DNA from: an uncultured Lachnospiraceae bacterium
GTDB lineage: Bacteria > Bacillota > Clostridia > Lachnospirales > Lachnospiraceae
DNA length: 64,000 bases
Direction: 5' to 3'
NCBI GenBank assembly: GCA_902779305.1
Contig: CACZBD010000011.1
Span: 62,001 to 126,000 of the forward strand
Positions within the stretch are counted from its first letter, which is position 1. Every line of letters starts with the position of its first letter. Below are positions 8,348 through 16,385 of this stretch, piece by piece. The translations under genes were made by a program, and so were the position numbers. The notes beneath the pieces are model-generated. The model worked only from the letters and a program-made list of their open reading frames with translations, was not told the DNA's origin and did not search any database.

Positions 8348-8374
8348 GCGGATTTACTTATACACAAACAGGCG

Positions 8375-8403
8375 TATACACGATGCGTTAATCGTGGTAT
8401 AAT
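8375..8403 (+). promoter_or_regulatory. Promoter for the small hydrophobic peptide RNA
   Basis: TATACA (8375-8380), 17-base spacer, TATAAT (8398-8403) with extended TGG before the -10. The transcript would start near 8410, at the 5' arm GGTGCTAC. Confidence 0.6.
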
Positions 8404-8507
8404 TATTCAGGTGCTACTTAAACGGTGGCGGTTAGACCTCCACAGGGAGTAAAAGCCCTGATCATATAGAAACCCGGAAGGGAATCTGATGAGAGGAGGG
8501 ATTGCAT

Positions 8508-8594
8508 ATGGAGATGCTGACAGTTATTTGCCTGTGTATCACTTTCTTTTCCTTGGGTTATGTCTTGGGAAAAGACATCAATGCAAAACAATAA
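8508..8594 (+). CDS. 28-aa hydrophobic peptide, possible type I toxin
   Basis: It starts MEMLTVICLCITFFSLGY and ends VLGKDINAKQ: one transmembrane helix of about 18 residues and a short charged tail, the usual make-up of type I toxin peptides. The ribosome site GAGGAGGG (8493-8500) is ideal and 7 bases from the ATG. The ORF is too short for ordinary gene finders. It sits alone in the 486-base stretch between tRNA-Pro and the next gene, with its own promoter and RNA structure. Toxicity is inference. Confidence 0.55.
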   Translation: MEMLTVICLCITFFSLGYVLGKDINAKQ

Positions 8595-8615
8595 CCGCCC
8601 TGCCCGGCGGTTATT
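8590..8615. terminator. Hairpin after the small peptide, terminator on both strands
   Basis: AATAACCGCC (8590-8599) and GGCGGTTATT (8606-8615) form a 10-bp stem with a 6-base loop. On the minus strand it is followed by GTTTTG and would end the antisense RNA. On the plus strand the T run is poor, so read-through to 8664 is likely. Confidence 0.5.
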
Positions 8616-8674
8616 GCTGATAATATCCATTTCGGGCTAACCGTTGCTGTACGGGTAGCACCTTCCGTAAAGAA

Positions 8675-8703
8675 AGCATAGCACAGTTCAGGCGGTTTTG
8701 CAA
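8675..8703 (-). promoter_or_regulatory. Convergent antisense promoter opposite the peptide gene
   Basis: Minus strand TTGCAA (8703-8698), 17-base spacer, TGC-TATGCT (-10 at 8680-8675, extended -10). An RNA from here would run through the 3' part of the peptide transcript to the hairpin at 8590-8615, about 75 nt, a candidate antitoxin RNA. Confidence 0.45.
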
Positions 8704-8731
8704 TCCGGATTTGGGGCGATCTGCGCTTTCG

Positions 8732-8759
8732 TTGACAAACGCATACAATATGCTACCCT
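8732..8759 (+). promoter_or_regulatory. Promoter of the leucine-rich surface protein
   Basis: TTGACA (8732-8737), 16-base spacer ending TGC, then TACCCT (8754-8759). Perfect -35 with extended but weak -10. Lies 36 bases upstream of the ATG at 8795. Confidence 0.5.
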
Positions 8760-8794
8760 AATATTATTCATTAGTTTTTTCAGGAGGAATAATC

Positions 8795-11723
8795 ATGAAA
8801 AGATCAGTTAACATTTATCGCAGTCTTACTCAGTGTCATATTGGCCACAAACACTCTGCTGACACCTGTTTATTCTGTTTGTGCCGCAGAAACGACGGCT
8901 GTCGTTGAGGACGAAGGAAACACGGAAGACCTTGCGTCGTTGGCAGCTGCAGAGGAGAAAGAAGCAGATCCGGATGCTTTCGCAGATGCGGATCTTTCGG
9001 AGCCGGGCTATGTTTCCGACGACACTTTGGACGATAACGTGGAGGATGCTTTGACGGAAGATCCGGAAGAAGCATTTGAAGAGGAAACTGATCTTTCCGA
9101 TGCAGAAACGGACGTTTCTGATGAAGAAACGGAAATCGTTGAGGAAGAGCCGGTTGAAGAAGATGCCGGTTTGGAAGAGGAATTGTATGGTGCTACCCCC
9201 AGCTCCTATTTTGTGATCGAAGGAACCACGATCACGGGGCTGCAAAATGGCGGTAAGAATCTTAGTCGGATTGAGATTCCGGAAGACCTTGGGATCACGA
9301 AGATCGGTGGCGCGGCTTTTAAAGGCGCTGCGGCAACAGAGATCATCCTGCCGCAGACGCTGACAACCATTAGCAGTGAAGCGTTTGCGGAATGCTCAAA
9401 GCTGGAGGGCATTTCAATCCCTGCCAACGTGACACATATCTGGGATTCCGCATTTAAAAACTGTGAAAAGTTAAGCAGACTGGAGCTGCAGACCAAAAAA
9501 ATATCTTATGCGGGTCAGTGGATCTTTCAGGGCTGTGCGATCAGAGAAGTGATATTCCCGGAAGGGATCACTGTGATCCCGGAAAGACTGTTCCATCAGG
9601 CAAAATTCAGTGACTGTGATCTTATCATCCCCAAAAGTGTAACATCGATCAAGGCTTTGGCTTTTTGCAGTATAACCGGTCTGAAAAGCATCCGTTTCGA
9701 GGAAGGCAGCTGCCTGACAAGTATTGAAGAAAAAGCATTTTATAACTTCCCTCTTGCATCCGTCGAACTGCCGGAGAGCCTTAAAAAGATCGGTGTCGCT
9801 GCTTTTAACAATGGGATGCAGCTGACCGAGATCATACTCCCTGCCAATTTGGAAGAGATCGGGGTGTCAGCCTTTAACGAATGTGAAAAACTACACAAAG
9901 TCACACTGAAGAGCAGTAAGATCAAGAACAATGACGATCGTGAAAAAGTTTTCTATGGGTGCGCGATCGATACTTTCGTTGTTGCCGATGGGGTGACAAA
10001 TATCCCGCAGTCTCTGTTTAACAATGCCGGTTTTAGCAGTTGTGACATTGTTTTTCCGGCTTCTGTAACAACGATCAAAAGGGGAGCTTTCGCATACGCA
10101 TCAGGAATTCGTTCCGTAGCGTTTGCTCCGGGCAGTAAACTGAAAACCATCGAAGCGAATGCATTTCTCGATGCTCCTTCTTTTACGAAGATTGTTTTTC
10201 CGGCAGGATTGACAACCATTGGAGACTCCGCTTTTCGTTGGACAAAACTCTCGGATATTACTATTCCCAAGAGCGTGACAAAGATTGGAAACCTAGCCTT
10301 TGCCAATCTTCCGGCCGGGGCGCGCTTCCATGTAGACAAAGGTTCCTATGCGCAGAAATGGCTGGCGCAGAACGGTTTTGAAAATGTAATATATCCTTCT
10401 TTTGTCATACCCGCCATCACCTTGAATGTCGGGAGTCAGCTGACATTGGATTCTGCTGTCTTTGATGATGCCGGGATCGGCGGCGCTGTCTTTAATACTG
10501 CCAATTCTGCTATTGCGACGATTGTTGAAGGAAATAAGCTTCTTCCGCTTAAAGCCGGAAATACGACTTTGAGCGCAACGTTGAACGGAAGTACGCAATC
10601 CATAAAGGTTACAGTCTACGATCCGACTCCCGTGATCCCGGATGTGGTTTACCTGAACAACAGGACCGTGACTTTTACCATGAAAAACGGTGTTAAAACA
10701 ACTGTCTGGGAGTCAGGCGATCCGACGATCATGACGCTTACCAAAAAGGGTGTTGCAAAGGGTGTCAAAACCGGATTGGTTACGGTCACTGCCACCAACA
10801 ACGGAAAAATTATATCGAAACAGGTCTATGTATGCGCGGTTCCGCATTTTAGCGCCAGATCTGTTACCATCAATGCCGGTGATACGTTGACCTTATCCAA
10901 TTATTTTGATGATTCAGATATCCCGTCCGGTACAGCGTATTCGATCAGCAGCGCAAAGGTCCTTTCTCTGGACGGGACGCTTGGGAAAGTGACCGGCCTG
11001 GCAAAGGGCACCTGTAAGATCACGGCCGTATGCGATAACAAAAAATACACGATGACCGTGAATGTTTACGATCCGACGATATCCGGAACGGATACACTTT
11101 TGATGGATAATAAGAGCGCCACACTGAAAGTAACAAACGGTCTGGGGACGACCACATGGGAGTCATCTGCCCCGGATGTTGTGAGTGTAACGAATAAAGG
11201 CGTGATCAAAGGCCTGCAAACGGGAACGGCAGTGATCACGGCAGTCAACAACAATAAAACGCTTCAAAAAACGATCCATGTATATAACGTCCCGTCCTTT
11301 GACAAACTGTATGTGACCAATGTCGGCAAACCGGTCTCTGTTGCGCTTCAAAAAGATGACGAAATGCCGGCTCCGGTATATACGATCAGCAATAAGAAAA
11401 TCGCAACGATCAATGAAGACGGACTTGTGACTCCGATCAAGACGGGTACCGTTACGGTGAGTGCGGTTACATGCGGAAAAAAATACAACACGACCCTGAA
11501 GATATTTGATCCTGTCATCAACGGCGCTGCCACCGTCAAAGCCGGACGTACGATCAGTCTGTCGATCAAAAACGGTTATGGACCGACAACCTGGAGCGTG
11601 GATGATTCCGGCAATGCAAAGATCAGTGAAACCGGACGTCTCACCGGCATAAAAGCGGGACCGGTCACTGTGATGGCCGTCAACAACGGGAAAACCGTTA
11701 CAAAAGTCATCGAAGTACAGTAG
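8795..11723 (+). CDS. Secreted BspA-type leucine-rich repeat protein with Big2 domains (frameshifted signal peptide)
   Basis: The main frame is open from TTG 8841 (960 aa) but lacks a ribosome site there. The in-frame sequence upstream encodes the hydrophobic core of a signal peptide. ATG 8795, behind AGGAGG (8782-8787), is in another frame. Dropping one base near 8798-8810 joins them to MKRSVTFIAVLLSVILATN and an SVCAAE cleavage site. Then come an acidic region (about 10-115), LRR_5/BspA repeats (about 130-510, pattern ITKIGGAAFKG..., LTTISSEAFAECSKLEGISI) and three or four Big2 immunoglobulin-like domains (about 520-960: TTVWESGDPTIMTLTKKGVA). It is probably exported and attached to or released from the cell surface for adhesion. 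No LPxTG or transmembrane anchor is seen. The frameshift may be a base error or a real off-switch. Confidence 0.8.
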
Positions 11724-11746
11724 ATGCTGTTCGAAATCACTCCGAT

Positions 11747-11775
11747 TTGATAGAAGCGGGAGAGTTTGCTATACT
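11747..11775 (+). promoter_or_regulatory. Promoter of mrp
   Basis: TTGATA (11747-11752), 17-base spacer ending TGC, TATACT (11770-11775): good match with extended -10, 65 bases before the mrp ATG. Confidence 0.75.
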
Positions 11776-11840
11776 AGAGCGCGGAGCGTTGAGAATGGTC
11801 ATACGCCAACATTAGATTGATTTTTCGGAGGTAATTTATC

Positions 11841-12662
11841 ATGAGCGAATGTACACATGATTGTTCGAGCTGCGGCGAGAACTGCGGGGATAGAGATCCG
11901 AAGAGCTTTTTAAAGCCGGCGAACCAATATTCCACGATCAAAAAAGTGATCGCCGTTGTCAGCGGCAAGGGCGGTGTCGGCAAGTCCATGGTGACTGCGC
12001 TGATGGCACAGGCCATGAGCAGAAAAGGCTATAAGACCGCGATCCTTGACGCGGATGTTACGGGGCCTTCCATCCCGCAGATGTTTGGCATCCATGAGAA
12101 GGCAAAAGGAACGGAAGAGGGCATTCTTCCTGCGATCACCAAGGACGGGATCGAGCTGATGAGCGTGAACCTGCTTCTTCAGAACGAAGACGATCCGGTG
12201 GTCTGGAGAGGACCCGTGATCGCCGGGACCGTGGAGCAGTTCTGGACCGAAGTCATCTGGAATGATGTGGACTATATGTTTGTGGATATGCCGCCCGGTA
12301 CCGGAGATGTGCCGCTGACGGTATTCCAGAGCCTGCCTGTTGACGGGATCCTGGTGGTGGCTTCTCCGCAGGAACTGGTCGGCATGATCGTCGGCAAAGC
12401 AGTCAAAATGGCCGGCATGATGAACATTCCCGTTCTCGGCGTTGTTGAGAACATGGCTTATTTTGAATGCCCGAACTGCAAGGAAAAGCATTACATTTTC
12501 GGCAACAGCCGTGTGGAAGAGATCGCTAAGAAATTTGAGATCAAAAAGACCGCGCAGATCCCGATGGATCCGAACCTTTCCGCGCTTTCGGACAAAGGCG
12601 CCATAGAAGAAAACAGCGCTGAATGGCTTGCGGATCTTGCACAGATGATCGAGAGCCTGTAA
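11841..12662 (+). CDS. mrp: Mrp/NBP35-family iron-sulfur carrier P-loop ATPase
   Basis: 273 aa. An N-terminal Cys cluster (CTHDCSSCGENC, residues 4-15) of the NBP35 type precedes the deviant Walker A GKGGVGKS (42-49). It continues with ILDADVTGPSIPQMFG, the switch DMPPGTGDVPLT and a C-terminal CPNC pair (about 211-214) that bridges the 4Fe-4S cluster between subunits. Known role: holds and transfers Fe-S clusters to apo-enzymes in the cytoplasm. Start: ATG with GGAGG 10 bases upstream. The next gene starts 20 bases after the stop and probably shares the transcript, though no functional link is evident. Confidence 0.92.
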   Translation: MSECTHDCSSCGENCGDRDPKSFLKPANQYSTIKKVIAVVSGKGGVGKSMVTALMAQAMSRKGYKTAILDADVTGPSIPQMFGIHEKAKGTEEGILPAITKDGIELMSVNLLLQNEDDPVVWRGPVIAGTVEQFWTEVIWNDVDYMFVDMPPGTGDVPLTVFQSLPVDGILVVASPQELVGMIVGKAVKMAGMMNIPVLGVVENMAYFECPNCKEKHYIFGNSRVEEIAKKFEIKKTAQIPMDPNLSALSDKGAIEENSAEWLADLAQMIESL

Positions 12663-12682
12663 CGATACGGAAAGCAGAACCT

Positions 12683-13732
12683 ATGCAGAGAAAAGAGAGA
12701 GAAGCGGGTCTCGATCTGATCCGCGTCTTTGCCGCCCTGTTTGTGGTGGCAGTGCATTTTTACTTAAACTGCAATTATTATGAGACGCCGCTCATCGGCA
12801 GCAGGATGTTTGTCATGACGTTTTGCAGATGGTTTTTCATGATCTGTGTGCCGCTGTTCATGATGCTGACCGGGTATTTCAAGTGCCATAAATCATTCAC
12901 GAAAGAGCATTATCTGAGCCTTTGCCCGATCCTTATGACCTATGTCGTGATCGCGGTGCTCAAAGTCATTGTCAGCAACCTCTATTACGGAGCGGGCTAT
13001 TATACAGTCCTTTCTGCCATCAAGGCGATCGCAACCTATCAGATGGCCTGGTACGTGGGCATGTATGTGGCGCTGATGCTGCTGATCCCGTTCTTAAACA
13101 AACTCTGGGAAGCGCTGGACGCAAAACAGCATAAGTGGCTCATCCTTACATTAACCGTCATCGGGAGCCTTTATCCGCTGTTTCCGTATTTCATTCCGTC
13201 CTACTGGCAGCTCCTGTACCCGTTCGTGTTCTATTATCTTGGGGTATATATCAGGACCTACAGACCAAAGATCCGTGCAATATGGGCTGTGCTTGCGATC
13301 CTTGCGGCAACGGCGATCGAAGCGGCGGTTTCATATTTTGCGGCCCGGGGCGGCTTTTTCAGGACGGAAGTCCTGGCGCAGGTGGACAGCGGATATTCCG
13401 TTCTGACGGTCGTGATCGCAGCATCCGCTTTTTTTCTTTTGTTTTATGATGTCAAAATCAAGAGCCCGGCGTTAAGCGCCATCCTTGCAAGGATCTCGGA
13501 AGTATCATTGGAGATCTATCTGTTTACGGGAATCTATGATGTGATCATCTTTTCCTGCTTAAAACAGCAAAGGACGCAGGCGACGGAGTTCTTTTGGCTC
13601 TTCTTCCTGACGGTTCCGCTGAACTTTATCCTGTCGGCAGGATCCGGGATACTGCTGAAGCTGGTCCTCTCACCGCTGACAAAACTGATGAAACCCAAAA
13701 AGAATGAAGCAGGCTCCGAAAAGCAGGAGTGA
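12683..13732 (+). CDS. Acyltransferase-3 family integral membrane protein
   Basis: 349 aa from ATG 12683 (an in-frame ATG at 12623 lies inside mrp and lacks the family start). The N-terminus EAGLDLIRVFAALFVVAVHF is the classic acyltransferase-3 (Acyl_transf_3) helix 1 with the catalytic His, and about ten hydrophobic helices follow. Such proteins transfer acetyl or succinyl groups to sugars of exopolysaccharide, peptidoglycan or lipids on the outer face of the membrane. VPLFMMLTGYF is the conserved second-helix motif. The substrate cannot be inferred. The ribosome site is weak, and the C-terminal tail is short and charged. Confidence 0.85.
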   Translation: MQRKEREAGLDLIRVFAALFVVAVHFYLNCNYYETPLIGSRMFVMTFCRWFFMICVPLFMMLTGYFKCHKSFTKEHYLSLCPILMTYVVIAVLKVIVSNLYYGAGYYTVLSAIKAIATYQMAWYVGMYVALMLLIPFLNKLWEALDAKQHKWLILTLTVIGSLYPLFPYFIPSYWQLLYPFVFYYLGVYIRTYRPKIRAIWAVLAILAATAIEAAVSYFAARGGFFRTEVLAQVDSGYSVLTVVIAASAFFLLFYDVKIKSPALSAILARISEVSLEIYLFTGIYDVIIFSCLKQQRTQATEFFWLFFLTVPLNFILSAGSGILLKLVLSPLTKLMKPKKNEAGSEKQE

Positions 13733-13754
13733 TCGCTTCTATCAAGCAGAAAAG

Positions 13755-13850
13755 GTTAACATAATATCAACATGGTTTACATAAATTCAACAGGAAAAAT
13801 CAGAACAATATCGTTAAAACGAAGAAGATCGGGAAGCATAGTTTACATAA
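13755..13850 (+). repeat. Cluster of three RGTTDACATAAH motifs
   Basis: GTTAACATAA (13755-13764), GTTTACATAA (13775-13784) and GTTTACATAA (13841-13850), all on the plus strand. The first lies before, the second spans, and the third follows the amidase start codon. See the finding on the dispersed 12-base motif. Confidence 0.7.
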
Positions 13851-14905
13851 TCTTCTCTGCAATGCTTATTTTAAACGCCGTGATCTTCACCGGATGCAGT
13901 ATCTTTCCGTCTCTTGATCAGAACGAAAAGGAAGAAGCTGCAGAAAACGCGACGGAAGAAACGATCTCGGAAATGCCGGTGATCGTTGTAAAGTCAAAAG
14001 AAGAAACAACGGAGAATTTTGCGGAAGACGTGACGGAAGAGCAGCAGAGCGTGGCGGAAGTTACGGCGGAAGATCCGCAAGGCGGGACCGGCGAAGCAAC
14101 GGAAGAACCCCCTGCTGCGTCTGTGATCGACAAGCTGGTCTGTGAAGGCGGGCAGCAGGTTTCCCTGGATCCTTCGTGGGAATATGCATCCTTTTCCAAG
14201 ATCAATACCGGAAGCGCCACTTACTATTCGGCGGGGGAGAACCGTTGTGGACTGGTGGTCGGTGTCAATGCCGGACACGGAACAAAGGGCGGAGAAAGTG
14301 TGAAAACCTACTGTCATCCTGATATGACTCCGAAAGTCACGGGCGGTACGACCGGAGCCGGCGCGATCGAAGCTTATGCGGTTTCAAGCGGGATGTCGTT
14401 TAAGAGCGGAGAAAGTGAGGCGAGCGTCAACCTGCGGCTTGCGAAGTTTTTGCGCGATGAATTGCTTGCGGCAGGATATGATGTGCTGATGATCCGCGAT
14501 GGGGATGATGTACAGCTGGACAACGTGGCCCGCACGGTCATCTGCAATAACGTGGCCGACTGTCATATCGCGATCCATTTTGACGGGGACGGTCTCGACC
14601 ATGACAAGGGATGCTTTTTCATTTCGGTTCCGGATGGGATCAAGTCGATGCCGCCGGTGGAAAGCACCTGGCATATGAGTGAGGAACTGGGAACGCAGAT
14701 CGTGAAGGCATTAAGCGCAAACGGCCATAAACTGCACAGCGGCGGGAGCATGGCGATCGATCTGACACAGACGAGTTATTCGACGATCCCTTCCGTCGAC
14801 GTGGAATACGGCAACCAGTGCGCGGATACTTCCGATGAAAATCTGCAGTCCATGGCGGCCGCGACGGTGCAGGGGATCGAGGCGTTTTTCTCTGTTTCCA
14901 ACTAG
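13772..14905 (+). CDS. N-acetylmuramoyl-L-alanine amidase (Amidase_3), membrane-anchored
   Basis: 377 aa. An N-terminal hydrophobic segment ends in IFTGCSIF, an imperfect lipobox, so it is either a lipoprotein or membrane-tethered. Residues about 50-120 are a Glu/Thr-rich spacer. The catalytic domain has zinc ligands His169 (NAGHGTKGG), Glu216 (SEASVNLRLA) and His269 (HIAIHFDGD) plus general-acid Glu345 (VDVEYGN). It cleaves the MurNAc-L-Ala amide bond of peptidoglycan outside the cell, in growth, separation or lysis. Three copies of the dispersed motif crowd its 5' end, one lying on the start codon. A terminator on the plus strand follows inside the convergent gene. Confidence 0.88.
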   Translation: MVYINSTGKIRTISLKRRRSGSIVYIIFSAMLILNAVIFTGCSIFPSLDQNEKEEAAENATEETISEMPVIVVKSKEETTENFAEDVTEEQQSVAEVTAEDPQGGTGEATEEPPAASVIDKLVCEGGQQVSLDPSWEYASFSKINTGSATYYSAGENRCGLVVGVNAGHGTKGGESVKTYCHPDMTPKVTGGTTGAGAIEAYAVSSGMSFKSGESEASVNLRLAKFLRDELLAAGYDVLMIRDGDDVQLDNVARTVICNNVADCHIAIHFDGDGLDHDKGCFFISVPDGIKSMPPVESTWHMSEELGTQIVKALSANGHKLHSGGSMAIDLTQTSYSTIPSVDVEYGNQCADTSDENLQSMAAATVQGIEAFFSVSN

Positions 14906-14921
14906 GCCCGATCCGTAAAGA

Positions 14922-16109
14922 TCAATCAAACGGCTTTTCCTGAAAGAAGAATTCCAGTTCTTCTTTCTTTTTTTGCACTTTTCCTTGGATCATCTCGGCC
15001 GAGCCGCCGCCGTTTGCGTTAAGATGTGCACGCATCGTTTTGGCAAGCTCCCTTGAATCACGTTTCGGATTGCCGGCATAGAAGCGGTAGCCGTCTTCAT
15101 CGTTTCCCGAGAATACGGCGCACCAGGTATCAAATTTATCGCACAGGGCGTTGTAACAGATCTTCATAGAGTGGGGCGTTAAGTCAGATGCGAAAATACA
15201 GGGCGTATCGAGGGAGTCAAGGGAAGCGATCTCACTTAACAGCTGATCTTCCGTGATCCTTGCAAGTGTTTCTTTTGCCTTTTGCAGTTCGTCCCGCTGC
15301 GCACGGATCGCGTCCGGAAGTTTTTCCATAGAAGCAGAGTAGTCTCTGCCAAGTTCGGTGATCATCTCATGTTCTTTTGCAAGCAGTTCAAAAGCGCGAA
15401 AGCCGCAGAGAATGTTGAGCTGGGTGCCGCCGTTTTTGTAAGAGGCATGGGAAACGACCTTCAAGAGACCGATTCGACCGGTGGTCGGAAGATGGGGCGC
15501 GCAGCAGGCACAGGTGTCAACGCCTTCCACGGTCACGATCCGCACCTGTCCTTCGAGTTCTTTCTTGCTACGGTAATCCATGCGGTCAAGTTCTTCTTTG
15601 GAGGGAAACGATACCCGGATCGGAAGGTCATCCCGGATCGCCTCGTTGGCCATAAGTTCCATTCTTGCAATGTCTTCGTCTGCTAAGGTTCCGCTGAAGC
15701 AGACGATGACAGGTTCCTCATCGCTTAAGTGAAAGCTCACGTTGTCATAGCCGAAATGCTGATTGACAAGTCCGCTTAAAATGTGCTCGCCGCTGTGCTG
15801 CTGCATCCGGCTGAGCCGCTTTTCCCAATCAAGTTTACATAACGCAGATTCTCCGACAGATAACGGGGCACTGACTTCATAGACAGGACCCTGCAGGGAA
15901 CATCCTTTGATCCTTTCGTGTCCGTCAAGAACGCGTACGGAATTTCCGATGGTCCCGGTATCGGCTTTCTGCCCGCCGCCTTCGGGGAAAAATACGGTCT
16001 GATCGAGCGTGATATAGTGTCTGTTACCGATCTGCTCGTAGCCGGTCACAACACTTTCACATTCCTTAAGCATGCCGTCTGTCTCATAAAGTTTCTTTGT
16101 TTCTGCCAT
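14922..16109 (-). CDS. Alanyl-tRNA editing protein with DHHA1 domain (AlaX-like)
   Basis: 395 aa. The N-terminal part resembles the beta-barrel of AlaRS/AlaX (FFPEGGGQKADTGTI). The editing site is HSGEH (His105, His109) with CxxxH (Cys202, His206), which binds zinc. The C-terminal DHHA1 domain (GGGSAEMIQGKV) is the tRNA-binding half. It hydrolyses Ser- or Gly-mischarged tRNA-Ala in trans. It is far larger than the minimal AlaX because it keeps coiled coil plus DHHA1, as in the AlaX-L type. One dispersed motif (15833-15842) lies in its coding region, encoding ALCK. Transcribed toward the amidase, ending 16 bases from it. Confidence 0.88.
   Translation of the reverse strand: MAETKKLYETDGMLKECESVVTGYEQIGNRHYITLDQTVFFPEGGGQKADTGTIGNSVRVLDGHERIKGCSLQGPVYEVSAPLSVGESALCKLDWEKRLSRMQQHSGEHILSGLVNQHFGYDNVSFHLSDEEPVIVCFSGTLADEDIARMELMANEAIRDDLPIRVSFPSKEELDRMDYRSKKELEGQVRIVTVEGVDTCACCAPHLPTTGRIGLLKVVSHASYKNGGTQLNILCGFRAFELLAKEHEMITELGRDYSASMEKLPDAIRAQRDELQKAKETLARITEDQLLSEIASLDSLDTPCIFASDLTPHSMKICYNALCDKFDTWCAVFSGNDEDGYRFYAGNPKRDSRELAKTMRAHLNANGGGSAEMIQGKVQKKKEELEFFFQEKPFD
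14943..14974 (+). terminator. Amidase terminator located inside the convergent editing-protein gene
   Basis: AAAGAAGAA (14943-14951), loop TTCCAG, TTCTTCTTT (14958-14966), then C and T7. It is a good intrinsic terminator on the plus strand, using the Lys/Glu-rich C-terminal codons of the opposite gene. Confidence 0.75.
15833..15842 (+). repeat. RGTTDACATAAH motif copy
   Basis: GTTTACATAA preceded by A and followed by C, inside the minus-strand alanyl-tRNA editing gene. Confidence 0.6.
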
Positions 16110-16266
16110 TTGCGTGGATCCTTCCGTTATCTTTATTTCTTTATGGAGTTCTCTTTCGGATTTCTGTTTGCTTCTTCGATTTTATAAAGAATCCACGGAA
16201 AAATCAATTGCCGTACAGGTAACCTGAAATGACAGCTTCAAGATATTGCAGGGCCTGTTTCGAATC

Positions 16267-16295
16267 TTGACGAAATCACGGATTTCTTATATTCT
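16267..16295 (+). promoter_or_regulatory. Promoter of the EIIC-like permease gene
   Basis: TTGACG (16267-16272), 17-base spacer, TATTCT (16290-16295) in the 276-base divergent intergenic region, about 90 bases before the ATG at 16386. The rest of this region (16110-16260) shows nothing distinctive. Confidence 0.55.
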
Positions 16296-16385
16296 TATGA
16301 AAATTGCCCGACCCGGGAGAAAACTTACGCGGTAGATCTTCACAAAAAGGCCGGACGGAATAAAGGAAAGAGAGCAAAAGAGAAA

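Larger units (their letters stand above)
8410..8664 (+). ncRNA. Structured transcript enclosing a 28-aa hydrophobic peptide (candidate type I toxin locus)
   Basis: The 5' end GGTGCTAC (8410-8417) is complementary to GTAGCACC at the far end (8656-8663), and CGGTTAG (8429-8435) to CTAACCG (8637-8643). Thus the ends of the RNA can close on each other. GGCGGTTA (8427-8434) can instead pair with TAACCGCC (8592-8599), which overlaps the peptide stop codon. That segment also pairs locally with a second GGCGGTTA (8606-8613) to form a terminator-like hairpin. A minus-strand promoter lies at 8675-8703. Competing long-range pairings around a tiny hydrophobic ORF are a hallmark of type I toxin mRNAs. No identity to a named family is claimed. 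Confidence 0.5.

Noticed and set aside
13135-13449. 104-aa plus-strand frame inside the acyltransferase gene
   Set aside because: Out of frame with a clear membrane protein; no start signal.
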